64,000 nucleotides of DNA from Romeriopsis sp046049545 (GCA_046049545.1 JBJORF010000007.1:13500-77499); one strand, 5' to 3'. Positions 53,293 to 62,824 are shown, counted from the first letter of the stretch. Numbers and translations: made by a program. The notes: generated from the letters alone by a model not told the origin.

Positions 53293-53728
53293 ATGATTGA
53301 CTCTATTTCAGCCTTTGCCGAATAACTGAATAAACTTAACCCGGATGATGATGACTTTGTGCTGTTGGTCGATCAACTGCTGGACAAGACCGCTCCCGCC
53401 ACGCTCGAAGTCGCCTACGCTGCAATTTTTCGAGGCGCATCCTGAAAACGACTGTGGAATGCCCGGAACGCTTGTTCACATGATGGAGTTTTATTACCCT
53501 AATTATTATGTTGACGAACTGATTGAATCGGTGCGGCGCATTCCATCGATAAACACCGTATTGATAGTGAACCGTATCCTGAACTCGGATGTAGACGACG
53601 ACCTGCGATCGCGGCTCACCCACTGTCTACGTGCCGCGTGCACGCACAAAAACAGTGCCTCTCTGGTACAAGCAGCGGCCCAACGATACCTCGATCCCCA
53701 CACCTCAGACTTGATGAATCAGACTTGA
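53293..53728 (+). pseudogene. frameshifted immunity-like gene
   Basis: From ATG 53293 the frame reads MIDSISAFAE, stops at TAA, then continues LNKLNPDDDDFVLLVDQLLD...EVAYAAIF. At a T run (53426-53430) it loses frame. The other frame continues FFEAHPENDCGMPGTLVHMM, EFYYPNYYVDELIESVRRIP, INTVLIVNRILNSD to TGA at 53728. Joined, the pieces give one protein of about 140 residues resembling small immunity-type proteins (PGTLVH, NRILNS). So there is one in-frame stop and one frameshift. Confidence 0.7.
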
Positions 53729-53829
53729 GACAGAGCGCTGCCAAAATATCTGTTTCGTCACGTCGGTTGTACAATCGAGAAGCCTAACGCCGATCGATTA
53801 AAATATCGTTCCCAATCATTACCACGATC

Positions 53830-54222
53830 ATGCATTACGTTAATTTAGTTGCAATTCTCGCTGTGATTCAGTTCATGTCATTCATTATCCTGACTGGACG
53901 TGCCCGCGTCGTCTCCGGCCTCCAAGCCCCTGCTGTCACCGGTGACGAAGGATTTGAGCGGATGTATCGCGTGCAAATGAATACCCTGGAACTGCTCATC
54001 GCCTTCCTCCCGTCACTGTTTCTCGCCGCACAATATTGGCCCGCACCGATCGTGGCTGGCATCGGCGCAGTATTTTTAGTCGGGCGATTTGCCTATTGGC
54101 GCGGTTATGTCAGTGCTCCCGCCAAACGTGCAACGGGCTTTTTGCTGTCCCTATTTCCCACCACAATCCTCGCCCTCATGGCGATCGTCGGTATCATCCT
54201 GGCATTAGTCAAAAACGCCTAA
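53830..54222 (+). CDS. MAPEG family membrane protein
   Basis: A 130-residue protein with four membrane helices of the MAPEG superfamily (membrane-associated proteins in eicosanoid and glutathione metabolism). The signatures ERMYRVQMNTLE and GRFAYWRGYVS are present. It may conjugate glutathione to lipophilic compounds; activity is not proven for bacterial members of this type. Confidence 0.9.
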   Translation: MHYVNLVAILAVIQFMSFIILTGRARVVSGLQAPAVTGDEGFERMYRVQMNTLELLIAFLPSLFLAAQYWPAPIVAGIGAVFLVGRFAYWRGYVSAPAKRATGFLLSLFPTTILALMAIVGIILALVKNA

Positions 54223-54267
54223 TTCAATGCCCCAAGCGGCAATTCTACAGCGGCAGCACGATCGTGA

Positions 54268-56277
54268 TCAAGAAACCTCACCGACCCAAGGCACCTGCAC
54301 TAAGTCAGTAAATTGCACTTGGCGTTGATGATCTAATTCTTTGATCCGTTGATCTTCAGCGTAAATTTTCTGTTGATAATATTGCCCAAGATCCGGATTC
54401 AAAGCAATGTCCGTAGTCTTCCACAGATCCAAAAAATGTCGCCGCCGCTTTTCGCACATCACCCGCTCCACAGCCGCCAGGGCAGTGCGAATCGCGAGGG
54501 GTGCCCGCTGAATATCGGTACTGGTCTTTTCATCCAGCTCGAACATCCAGTAGATCCGGTTCAATTCCGCCGGAAACTCCGTACAGCGATCGCGCAATAG
54601 CGACAGCAAATCCGGTGCATCCGGTGCAGCAAACTGCGATGGGGTGGGATACTGGGTTTCCAGTTCCAGAATTTGCTGCCACAGGAAACGGTGGTGGGTT
54701 TGGCTAAATTCCAGGTCGCGCTCTTCCAGGGATTCGACGATCGAGCTGCGGTACTGCGGCGCATGGAGATACAGCCGCAGCAACTGCGATTCCGATTCTT
54801 CCAGCAGGCTGCGATCGGCAGGCGTTTGCCAGCGCTGCGATCGGCCGTGCCACCGCTGTCCCTTCACCTGTAAGCGCAAATCTTCTTCCAGTTGCCGCAC
54901 CCGCCAGCTTTTCCCAAGGCTCAGTCGTTCGGCACAGTCCTTGATGTAATCAGTACGGGTACTGGCATTGGTGATGTTGCCCAGGAGCTTGGCGATCGCG
55001 TCGGTGACCTCCTGAAGGTGGCCCGTTTGATTCAGATCGCGGCCATTGACGATATTTTGAATCTGCCAATCGATCCAGAGCGGCGCTTGATCAACCAATC
55101 GTTGATAATCGCTGCCGTTGTTTTGTTTGAGGAATTCGTCGGAGTCTTTGCCGTTGGGCAGATTCAGAATGTGGACGCGCACTTCCCCTTGATAGGCCAA
55201 TTCCGCCAGGGTTTCCTGGGTGCCCTGGGCTTGGTCGCGAGCGTTCTCGCGGGCATTTTTGGCGGGTTTGCGCACTTCCCCGATCGCCCGATCGGTCGCC
55301 TTCACCCCGGCCCCATCGGCATCGAAGTTAAACACAATTTTCTTGCCTTCGCTGTAGCGCAGCAGCATCTTCACCTGATGTAAACTCAGTGCTGTTCCCA
55401 AGGAGGCCACGGCGTTGGTAATCCCGGCAGCATGGAGGGCAATCACGTCAAAGTAGCCTTCGACCACCACGGCACAGTCAGCCTTGGCGATCGCGCCCTT
55501 GGCCCGATCGAGGCCGTAGAGGGTTTTGCCCTTATCAAACAGATCCGTCTCCGGCGAGTTGAGATACTTCGGTTGCGCATCCCCCAACGCCCGTCCCCCA
55601 AAGCCAATCACCCGCCCCTGCGTATCCCAAATCGGAATCATCAACCGATCGCGGAATCGATCGTAGTAGCCGCTGCCTTCCTTGCGCGGAATGATCAGGC
55701 CCGCCTGTTCCACCAACTTCGCGGGATAATGCTTTTGCTCCACCAGATAGCCGTACAGCGTCGCCCAGCCATCAGGGGAATAGCCCAACTGGAACTGCTG
55801 AATGATCTCTGGTCGCATCGCCCGACCGTGGAGCAGATAGTGCAATGCCCCATGGCCTTGGGGCTGGGCGAGGGCATGTTCGTAGAACTTTGCCGTGAGG
55901 GCGAGAATTTCGTAGAGCTGCTCGCGCACCGACATTTGGCGTTGGAGTTCTTGGCGCTGCTCCGGTTCGAGGGTCTTGATCGGAACTTGGTACTTCTTCG
56001 CCAGATCGAGCACGACTTCGCCGAACTGGCGCTTGCCGATCTCCATCATGAACTTAATCGCATTGCCCCCCGCACCGCAGCTGAAGCAATAGTAAAACTG
56101 CTTGGTCGGTGAAACGCTAAAGCTGGGATTGCGCTTGTCGTCATGGAACGGGCAAAAGCCGACGTAATCCTTACCCTGCCGCTTCAACACCACATGCTCG
56201 GACACCACATCGTAGATGTCGGCCCGTTGCTTAACATCTTCGATCGTGTCGGGGTGGAGGCGAGGAACAGTACTCAT
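54268..56277 (-). CDS. dnaG: DNA primase
   Basis: DnaG makes RNA primers for replication. The 669-residue protein has the zinc finger (Cys42, His45, Cys64, Cys67), the RNA-polymerase core (PKYLNSPETDLFDKGKTLYG), the TOPRIM motif VVVEGYFDV with NFDADGAG, and a C-terminal helicase-binding domain. A charged stretch NARENARDQAQGTQETLAEL sits within the core between the TOPRIM and the DSDEFL segment. Start and length are normal. Confidence 0.97.
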   Translation of the reverse strand: MSTVPRLHPDTIEDVKQRADIYDVVSEHVVLKRQGKDYVGFCPFHDDKRNPSFSVSPTKQFYYCFSCGAGGNAIKFMMEIGKRQFGEVVLDLAKKYQVPIKTLEPEQRQELQRQMSVREQLYEILALTAKFYEHALAQPQGHGALHYLLHGRAMRPEIIQQFQLGYSPDGWATLYGYLVEQKHYPAKLVEQAGLIIPRKEGSGYYDRFRDRLMIPIWDTQGRVIGFGGRALGDAQPKYLNSPETDLFDKGKTLYGLDRAKGAIAKADCAVVVEGYFDVIALHAAGITNAVASLGTALSLHQVKMLLRYSEGKKIVFNFDADGAGVKATDRAIGEVRKPAKNARENARDQAQGTQETLAELAYQGEVRVHILNLPNGKDSDEFLKQNNGSDYQRLVDQAPLWIDWQIQNIVNGRDLNQTGHLQEVTDAIAKLLGNITNASTRTDYIKDCAERLSLGKSWRVRQLEEDLRLQVKGQRWHGRSQRWQTPADRSLLEESESQLLRLYLHAPQYRSSIVESLEERDLEFSQTHHRFLWQQILELETQYPTPSQFAAPDAPDLLSLLRDRCTEFPAELNRIYWMFELDEKTSTDIQRAPLAIRTALAAVERVMCEKRRRHFLDLWKTTDIALNPDLGQYYQQKIYAEDQRIKELDHQRQVQFTDLVQVPWVGEVS

Positions 56278-56756
56278 AGCGTTAGGATTCGCTGATTGAT
56301 TAAAAATCAGCTACGGGTAGGGGCAGTTGAATGGCTAAACTCTACATCATTTTGCGAAGATCGATCCAGATCGGCTTTAGGAAATTTTTCAGTACATATA
56401 TTCTAGCGCTGTCCGAGGGGTTATGCGATCGGGTGGAGGTCAAGTTTTAGGCGGATTGTTTGGGGACGATCGGCAGTTCCTGAAGAATCAATTCTGTGGT
56501 TGTCATGGTGGGCATCCGTGAAAAAAGCTAGTACCTATTGTAAATCGCAAAATGAGCGGTGCGGATCTACCGCTGGATAGGGCTTACAGCTATGCCTAAT
56601 CGCTGAAACTTTGCCGACTGCGATCGTGCCAGAAAATAGATATATCCAAAAATAGAAAATCGTGAAGATGTTTTACGTTTCGCCATCACGCTTCGAGGAA
56701 ACATAATCTCGATGATAAAATTGTACTATTAAATTCGGCGATCGAGGAAATACACC
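56278..56756. other. intergenic region between dnaG and GFA gene
   Basis: 479 bp. A leftward 22-codon frame at 56447-56515 reads MPTMTTTELILQELPIVPKQ then SA-stop; the first part resembles the start of DUF2281-type antitoxins, so it may be a fragment. The right part (56620-56750) is A+T-rich. Otherwise nothing recognised. Confidence 0.4.
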
Positions 56757-57176
56757 ATGGATGGTCAATGTCTTTGTGGTGCGATCACGGTTCACGCGCC
56801 TGATACCAAGCATGTTGATGCCTGTCATTGCGGGATGTGTCGGCGCTGGGGCGGTGGGCCAGCGTTGGGAATTAATGGCGGTACGAATGTCGAGATCACG
56901 GCCCAGGACAAACTCAAAGTCTATCAATCCTCCGACTGGGCTGAACGTGCGTTTTGCGGGGAATGTGGGACACATATTTTCTATCGATTACTGGCGACCA
57001 ATCAGTATTTTCTGCCAGCGGGACTCTTTCAGGATGATGTTGAATTTGAATTCACCGAGCAAATCTACATTGACATGAAGCCCAATTATTACGAATTTGC
57101 CAACCAAACCTTGAAGTTGACCGAAGCGGAAGTCTTGGCAAAATTTGCGCCCAGTGAGAATTCCGAAAGCCAATAG
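56757..57176 (+). CDS. GFA family zinc-binding protein
   Basis: A 139-residue protein of the glutathione-dependent formaldehyde-activating enzyme family (Mss4-like fold). Zinc ligands are Cys5 and Cys7 (GQCLCGAI), Cys23, Cys25 and Cys28 (CHCGMC), and Cys67 and Cys70 (FCGECGTHIFYR). Whether it acts on S-hydroxymethyl-glutathione is not shown; family names are broader than the tested activity. Confidence 0.92.
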   Translation: MDGQCLCGAITVHAPDTKHVDACHCGMCRRWGGGPALGINGGTNVEITAQDKLKVYQSSDWAERAFCGECGTHIFYRLLATNQYFLPAGLFQDDVEFEFTEQIYIDMKPNYYEFANQTLKLTEAEVLAKFAPSENSESQ

Positions 57177-57203
57177 ATGCGAAACAGGAATTTCTGTTTG
57201 TGA

Positions 57204-57623
57204 TTACGCATCGTCATCGACATTGCCGCGTAGGCGTTTGACCTGCGATCGCTGTTTCTTTTGCTCTAAGCGGCGGCGATCAGCGGATTTCGGTTTGGGT
57301 GCGGCGCGGCGCGGCGGGGTGATGACGATCGCGGTGCGGATCAGGGTTTGGAGCCGTTCGAGGGCTTCGGCGCGGTTACGTTCTTGGGTGCGGTGTTCTT
57401 GGGATTTGAGGACAATTACGCCATCTTTGGTCAGGCGACGATCGTTGAGGGCGAGGAGCCTTTCCTTGTAGCGATCGGGCAAAGACGAAGCGGCAATGTC
57501 GAAACGCAGGTGAATCGCCGTTGCGACTTTATTGACGTTTTGGCCGCCTGCCCCCGCCGATCGAATCGCCGAAAGCTCAATTTCAGTCAGGGGAATGGCA
57601 ACGGTGGCGGTGATCGGGAGCAT
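57204..57623 (-). CDS. arfB: ArfB-type ribosome rescue peptidyl-tRNA hydrolase
   Basis: A 139-residue release-factor-like protein that frees stalled ribosomes. The catalytic GGQ is at 26-28 in RSAGAGGQNVNKV. The basic C-terminal tail (RRAAPKPKSADRRRLEQKKQ) that enters the empty mRNA channel is present. It converges on the GFA gene. Confidence 0.93.
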   Translation of the reverse strand: MLPITATVAIPLTEIELSAIRSAGAGGQNVNKVATAIHLRFDIAASSLPDRYKERLLALNDRRLTKDGVIVLKSQEHRTQERNRAEALERLQTLIRTAIVITPPRRAAPKPKSADRRRLEQKKQRSQVKRLRGNVDDDA

Positions 57624-57704
57624 GACGGTGGCGGCAGGAATTGGCGATTGAGTGGAATATCCTGACCCAGGCGATTACCAATGGTGTTGGACCCGCGAGA
57701 GGAT

Positions 57705-58526
57705 TTAGGCTGGGGGGGTTTGGAGGTGTTGGATTTGCGCGATCGTTAGGCCAGTGATCGCAGCAACTTCTTCGAGACCAAAATTTCGCTGAAGTAGATT
57801 CAGCGCGATTATCCTTGCCTTAGTTTCCGCACCTTCTTCGCGACCTTCTTCGCGACCTTCTTCGCGACCTTCTTCGCGGGCTTCTTGATAGACTCGGGTT
57901 TCCTCTAGTTTGATGCCCAGCATGGCTTCGGCCTCCTGCCGCGAGAGTTCGGCGAACATGTACAAGATGATCGAACTGATTAAGTCTATTATGCCTTGTC
58001 GCTGGGGGGACGGGTATGGCTGCTGGTTAACCCGATCGATGAGCTGTTTGGCCTGAGCGATCGCTTCAGATTTGTTGACGATGGTCAGCTTCATGGTGGC
58101 GATGCCGAGGGGCAAGGTTGTGAGATCGCCGAGCTCGTCTAGGTAGATTCGGTGGACTTGGTCGCTATTAAGTAGGGCGCGGAAAGGCCAGGTGTCGGTT
58201 TGTTCAGTACTGCGTGATTTGTAAATTAAGACGGCTTGCCAGTCGCTGAATCGCTGGCGATTTTGGCGAAAGTAGAGGGCTGATTCGCTGAACAGCCGTT
58301 CGTACAACTGTTCATCTTTTTGCATTTGAAATTCGCTGAAAAAGACGATGCCGGGATTGTCGGAAGCGGGTGGCAAAAATACACCATCAATCTCGAACTT
58401 TGGCTCTTTGACGGCAACGGATTCAAATCGGTATTCGGCAGCTTGGGGTGGGGGCTGTTCCAGAAGGTCAAACAGTAGGCTGGGTGACTGTTTGAACAAT
58501 GAGTAAAAAATTGAATCGCGGCGCAT
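57705..58526 (-). CDS. Rpn-family PD-(D/E)XK nuclease (DUF2887 type)
   Basis: A 273-residue protein of the family often annotated as recombination-promoting nuclease or putative transposase, abundant in cyanobacteria. The nuclease motif is seen as FEIDGVFLPP (Asp47) and FSEFQMQK (Glu65, Gln67). The C-terminal part has a repeated EEGR tetrapeptide (four units) encoded by a 12-bp tandem array, then a helical LEEVAAITGLTIAQIQHLQ region. No transposon ends were seen beside it. Confidence 0.9.
   Translation of the reverse strand: MRRDSIFYSLFKQSPSLLFDLLEQPPPQAAEYRFESVAVKEPKFEIDGVFLPPASDNPGIVFFSEFQMQKDEQLYERLFSESALYFRQNRQRFSDWQAVLIYKSRSTEQTDTWPFRALLNSDQVHRIYLDELGDLTTLPLGIATMKLTIVNKSEAIAQAKQLIDRVNQQPYPSPQRQGIIDLISSIILYMFAELSRQEAEAMLGIKLEETRVYQEAREEGREEGREEGREEGAETKARIIALNLLQRNFGLEEVAAITGLTIAQIQHLQTPPA
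57831..57878 (-). repeat. 12-bp tandem repeat, 4 units, coding EEGR
   Basis: Four perfect copies of ACCTTCTTCGCG and a degenerate fifth. Copy changes would add or remove four residues without breaking the frame. Confidence 0.95.
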
Positions 58527-58594
58527 TAGGAACTGTTTTCTGTGATTTGCTCACTTCTCAGCTTACGGAGAGGGTGGAGTAACTGCACTACTTC

Positions 58595-60112
58595 CTAAGG
58601 GAGATTTTCTTGCGCCGCGATCGATTGTTGGAAGTTGATGTGGTGGTTTTGATTAGGCTGATTGTGGTCAGCGATCGTGCGTATCGTCTTCAGCTCTGGA
58701 TCGGCGCAACCGCTGATCAATCCGCCCGATCGGAGCACCGCCTGCAACAGCCCGATCGCTTCCGCCGTAATCCGTTCCCCTGGCAATAAAACGGGAATCC
58801 CAGGCGGATAGGGACAAATCAATTCACCACTAATCTGCCCGATCGCTTGATCAATGGCGATCGTCTGTGTGTCAGCAAAGAAAGCCTCGCGCGGTGATAA
58901 AACCGTTTCTGGGAATTGTGGTGGTTGCGATCGGGGAATGCGCTCAGCCCCATGGGACTGTTGGGCAAGTTGAGTAATCGCCTGAACTAAACGATCACTA
59001 TCGCGAACCGTAGTGCCAATGCTGAAAATAAAGGTTAAATGTCGCAGCGATGGCAGTTCACACATCATGTTGAATTGTTCAGCCAGAATTTCGTCAGCTG
59101 TAAATCCGGTAATGCCCAGTCCCGAAACATCGATCGTCAATCGTGTGTCATCAAAATATTCAGAATGTTCAAATACTCGAATATGATTGACTTCCGATAA
59201 AGCCTGCTTTGTTGATTTAACTAGGGCAAGCGTTTGGGCAAGCATCGGGTGGCCGATCGTCGCCATCTGCTGACGGGCGGCATCGAGGGAGGCTAGCAGG
59301 AGATAATTGGGGCTGGTGGATTGAATCAGCGCTAACGATCGGGAAATTCGTTCCGCACTCACCCGATCGCCCTGAAGATGTAGCATTGAGGCTTGGGTTA
59401 ACGCTGATAAGGTTTTGTGAGTAGATTGAATCGTGATGTCGGCACCGCTGGCCAAGGCCGAGGCCGGTAAATCGGGATGAAAGGCAAAATGCGCGCCGTG
59501 GGCTTCATCGACGATCAGGGGAATATGATGACGATCGGTAATGCCAGCGATCGCGGCAATTTCACAGCCAACACCGTAATAATTGGGTGAAACAATTAAA
59601 ACTGCGGCGACTTGCGGATGTTCAACGAGCGTTTGGGCGATCGCTCCTGCCGTCACCCCCAGCGCCATGTCCCACGCTGCATCATATTCCGGCATCACAA
59701 ACACCGGATTCACCCCCGCCAGGATTAATCCCGAAATCACCGATTGATGCACGTTGCGCGGCAGTGCGATCGCATCACCGGGTTTACAAGTCGCCAGAAT
59801 CGCGGCAATAATTCCCGCTGTCGAACCATTGGCGAGAAACCAAGTGCGATCGGCCCCAAAAGCATCCGCTGCAAGCTCCTGGGCTTTTTGAATGACCCCT
59901 TTCGGTGCAAACAAATTGTCTAATTCTGGCAACTCCGGCAAATCGGCCCGCAGCGCCGGATTGCTCAAAAGTTGAATTAAGTTGTTAGGCGCTCCCTGGC
60001 CCCGTTTATGACCGGGGGTATGAAATGCCGCATAATCCCGATCGGCCCAGGATTGGAGGGCGGTGAGGAGGGGGGCTTGGCTTTGGTCAAGGTTTCGCTC
60101 AGAGGCAGTCAT
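58595..60112 (-). CDS. PLP-dependent Orn/Lys/Arg decarboxylase family protein
   Basis: A 505-residue fold-type I decarboxylase. Near the start it has FHTPGHKRGQGAP; the active site shows DEAHGAH (202-208) and the Schiff-base Lys233 in STHKTLSALTQ; the C-terminal domain has CPYPPGIPVLLPGE. This is the short form common in cyanobacteria and Gram-positive bacteria. Whether the substrate is arginine, lysine or ornithine is not decided by these motifs. ATG 60112 was chosen over an upstream TTG. It may follow the cupin gene in one transcript (55 bp gap). Confidence 0.92.
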   Translation of the reverse strand: MTASERNLDQSQAPLLTALQSWADRDYAAFHTPGHKRGQGAPNNLIQLLSNPALRADLPELPELDNLFAPKGVIQKAQELAADAFGADRTWFLANGSTAGIIAAILATCKPGDAIALPRNVHQSVISGLILAGVNPVFVMPEYDAAWDMALGVTAGAIAQTLVEHPQVAAVLIVSPNYYGVGCEIAAIAGITDRHHIPLIVDEAHGAHFAFHPDLPASALASGADITIQSTHKTLSALTQASMLHLQGDRVSAERISRSLALIQSTSPNYLLLASLDAARQQMATIGHPMLAQTLALVKSTKQALSEVNHIRVFEHSEYFDDTRLTIDVSGLGITGFTADEILAEQFNMMCELPSLRHLTFIFSIGTTVRDSDRLVQAITQLAQQSHGAERIPRSQPPQFPETVLSPREAFFADTQTIAIDQAIGQISGELICPYPPGIPVLLPGERITAEAIGLLQAVLRSGGLISGCADPELKTIRTIADHNQPNQNHHINFQQSIAAQENLP

Positions 60113-60167
60113 TGTCCCATTGTAAAATAGACTGCCCCAGTACAAATCCCCGGTACAAATCCCTGAC

Positions 60168-60656
60168 CTAAGCCGCTAGACGTAATCCCGAAAAGCCATG
60201 CATGATTGGGAGTGGTGCAGCCTGCCTTGTCACTTCCAGCAGTTTCGGAATGCGACCGCTGTCATAGACCCGAAACTCACTATCTACCGTCGCCACTTCC
60301 TCACGCACCGCCTGATTCAGCACGATCGACCCCTGCGGATCGGAGATCGATCGATGGAAAGTCCCCGGTGGAATCCGCAAAATATCGCCCCTCGATTCCA
60401 ATCGCACCATATGAAAAGGCTGCTCCCAGGCAAAATTCACCAAGTAAAAGGTGCGGCCCCCGGCGAGGGAGAGAAGATTGTCCTCTTGATGCGGGTGCAA
60501 ATAAAACTGCCAAAAGCCCTCGGGCGAATTGTTCGGGCTAATTGCGGGGCCATCATGAACGACCAGATCACGCGCATTCGACGCATCGATCGTAATATCA
60601 AAAAACTGTACACCAGGCGTATTGCGGAACTTATCGTAGGCAATCAGCTGAAACAT
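60168..60656 (-). CDS. RmlC-like cupin protein
   Basis: A 162-residue single-domain beta-barrel protein. The cupin-like metal or ligand residues are suggested by FYLHPHQEDNLLSLAGGRTF and RIPPGTFHRSISDPQGSIVL. The overall pattern resembles sugar epimerase-type cupins, but no sugar-nucleotide genes adjoin it. Function unknown. Confidence 0.75.
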   Translation of the reverse strand: MFQLIAYDKFRNTPGVQFFDITIDASNARDLVVHDGPAISPNNSPEGFWQFYLHPHQEDNLLSLAGGRTFYLVNFAWEQPFHMVRLESRGDILRIPPGTFHRSISDPQGSIVLNQAVREEVATVDSEFRVYDSGRIPKLLEVTRQAAPLPIMHGFSGLRLAA

Positions 60657-61062
60657 GGCAAACGAATTAATTCCAATTTGAATAAACGACTCAACGTAAT
60701 CGGTGCTTAATGTCTAAGTTAACAAACGCACGGAAATAAAGATGTTAAATAATATACAAAATACAAGAAAGTCTATACGGATGTCTTGAGTTGACTCGGT
60801 TCTACCGTCTGAGCCATATTGCGCTTTCCGCCGAAAAGTTCAGCCAGATCTCTGGCTTTTCTGGAGCTCAAGCATCGGCTTAAATATTTTCTGATAGAAG
60901 TATAAATTATCCCCGGAATTTTTCCTGATGAAGCAATTTTGTCAGGATTTGACGTTGCGCTTGGTGTATCACGATACGAGTTCCGAAGTCGCAACATTGC
61001 TTCGATTGAGATTTTTTGGTTATTGATTTTTGATTATTCAGTGATATAGGGCAGGTGCGGCG
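60657..61062. other. A+T-rich intergenic region between divergent genes
   Basis: 406 bp upstream of the cupin and the secreted propeller gene. A weak 6-bp hairpin (TCCTGA/TCAGGA, about 60923-60947) is present. No gene or clear operator was seen. Confidence 0.4.
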
Positions 61063-62634
61063 ATGAAGATGCGTTGGAGCCAGGTGTTGGGTGGATTGAC
61101 GATCGCGGCGTTGGTGGGGCTGCCGGGGGTGGCCCAGGCGCAGACAGTACTGGTTGAACAGACTGAGCACAAGTTGGAATACGGCACTTATCTCGGCGGC
61201 AATGGCCATGATCAGCACCGGGGCGTGGGCATTACGACGGATGATAAGGTGGTCACGGCGGGAAATTTTGAGACGTTGCAAACGATCGGTGGGACGCAAT
61301 CGACCTTACTCGGGGCGGCGGCGAATGCGCGAGGCAAGCTGATTAAGCTCAAGGCCGATGGGAAAGTCATTGAAGCGGTGGTGACCCTGGGCGATCGGAT
61401 TGATGATATGGAATTGCGCCGTGATCCGGGCGGTAACTTCTATCGCGACCAAATTGTGGTTTCTGGGTCCTTTGGTGTAGCGGTGATCAAGGCTTCGAAT
61501 ATGAAGCTGATTTGGTCAGCGCCTTGGCCGAAGATTACTGGCGATACCAGTTCTGCCAGTAATACGCTGCGATCGACGATTGACCCCCAAGGACAGGTGG
61601 CGGCAATTCGCGGTAAATATGTGGCCCTGTTCAACAATCTAGGTCAGCTCAAAGCGTCCCAATTCATCGATCGCGATGCGTTGACAGACGTGGCGATCGA
61701 TCCGCTTTCGACCCGTAAACAGGTTTATGTTGTGGGCTTTGCGAATCGCCGTAATGCCAATGATGGCAATAATCCGGTGCAGGTGCCGTTTTTATATGCT
61801 TTAAACTCCTTTAATTTAGGATTTATGTGGCGGGTTTGGGACTATGACCCGAACACCTTGACGGCACCGGCAACGGAGACGACGAAGGCGACCAATGATA
61901 TGGCCGATGGACGGCTATATCGTGTGGTGGCGGGGATGGATGGCAAAGTTACCGTCGCGGGGGAAAGTGCGGGCGGGAATAGCGTCTTTCGCTGGAATGG
62001 CTTGGATTTAGCCACACCGACGCGGATGGTCTGCGATGCCTACGATAATCCCTACAATTCCAAATCGGCCCACATGGTCTACTACGCCAAAGTGGATGGC
62101 AATCCGGCAGGCGGACGCGTGCTAGTCGGGCAATTTGCTTTCCCGCGTCAGCAGAGTGCGCCGGGAACGACCGGGGTGACGAATACGTTCCGCGTCCGGG
62201 ATGGATCATTGGATGTGGATGCGGCGGGGAATATTTACCTGGGGGCCCAGGCGTTTTCCTATATTCCGAATCGCGACCTGAATCGGATTTCGGGCATTGC
62301 ACCGGGAACCTATAACGGTAACAGTGCGGATATGGCCTTGCTGCAAGTTTCGGCGGATATGAAGCGGCGGATTCGGTTTATGCCGTTAGCAGGGGCGACT
62401 CCTGGGGGCGGCTTGGGGAGCGCGATCGCGGTGAAGGGCGATCGGGTGGCGGTGGCGGGAACGGTGCGCTTGGGGCAAATGGCGACGGGGAATAGCTTAG
62501 TATCAGCGCCGTTTAACCCAGATTATGAAAAGACGGCGACGGTCAATGACATTGATGACGCTTATCTTGGCGTTTTCAGCGGCATGACTCCAACAGCGAT
62601 CGCCCCGGCTCGCAGTTGTAAAGTGGGCGGCTAG
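61063..62634 (+). CDS. exported SBBP-like beta-propeller protein
   Basis: A 523-residue protein with a signal peptide cut near AQA-Q (residue 26). The first mature segment YGTYLGGNGHDQHRGVGITT resembles SBBP beta-propeller repeats, and VDAAGNIYLGAQ later fits the same blade pattern. The rest is strand-rich with short Gly/Asp turns. The C-terminus has one cysteine (ARSCKVGG). Likely periplasmic or surface; ligand unknown. Confidence 0.8.
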   Translation: MKMRWSQVLGGLTIAALVGLPGVAQAQTVLVEQTEHKLEYGTYLGGNGHDQHRGVGITTDDKVVTAGNFETLQTIGGTQSTLLGAAANARGKLIKLKADGKVIEAVVTLGDRIDDMELRRDPGGNFYRDQIVVSGSFGVAVIKASNMKLIWSAPWPKITGDTSSASNTLRSTIDPQGQVAAIRGKYVALFNNLGQLKASQFIDRDALTDVAIDPLSTRKQVYVVGFANRRNANDGNNPVQVPFLYALNSFNLGFMWRVWDYDPNTLTAPATETTKATNDMADGRLYRVVAGMDGKVTVAGESAGGNSVFRWNGLDLATPTRMVCDAYDNPYNSKSAHMVYYAKVDGNPAGGRVLVGQFAFPRQQSAPGTTGVTNTFRVRDGSLDVDAAGNIYLGAQAFSYIPNRDLNRISGIAPGTYNGNSADMALLQVSADMKRRIRFMPLAGATPGGGLGSAIAVKGDRVAVAGTVRLGQMATGNSLVSAPFNPDYEKTATVNDIDDAYLGVFSGMTPTAIAPARSCKVGG

Positions 62635-62662
62635 GTTCGGTCTGATATAGGTTAGGCCGGAT

Positions 62663-62824
62663 TTAGGATGGTTCGGTGGCGTTGGATTTGCGTCGCCGAC
62701 AACGATCGGAGCAGTAGCGTACCTCATCCCAGTTTTTTTCCCATTTCTTGCGCCAAGTAAACGGCAGTCCACAAACCACGCAAATCTTTGTGGGGAAATC
62801 GGCTTTCTTACGTTGGCGCGGCAT
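62663..62824 (-). CDS. DUF2256 zinc-ribbon-like small protein
   Basis: A 53-residue basic protein starting MPRQRKKADFPTKICVVCGL. It has two cysteine pairs, CVVC and CSDRC, around FTWRKKWEKNWDEV, the DUF2256 signature. Function unknown; the cysteines suggest one zinc site. The start is ATG at 62824. Too short for a 60-codon search. Confidence 0.88.
   Translation of the reverse strand: MPRQRKKADFPTKICVVCGLPFTWRKKWEKNWDEVRYCSDRCRRRKSNATEPS

Noticed and set aside
57705..58526. Rpn-type gene as a transposable element
   Set aside because: Family members are sometimes called transposases, but no inverted ends or target duplications were seen around it.
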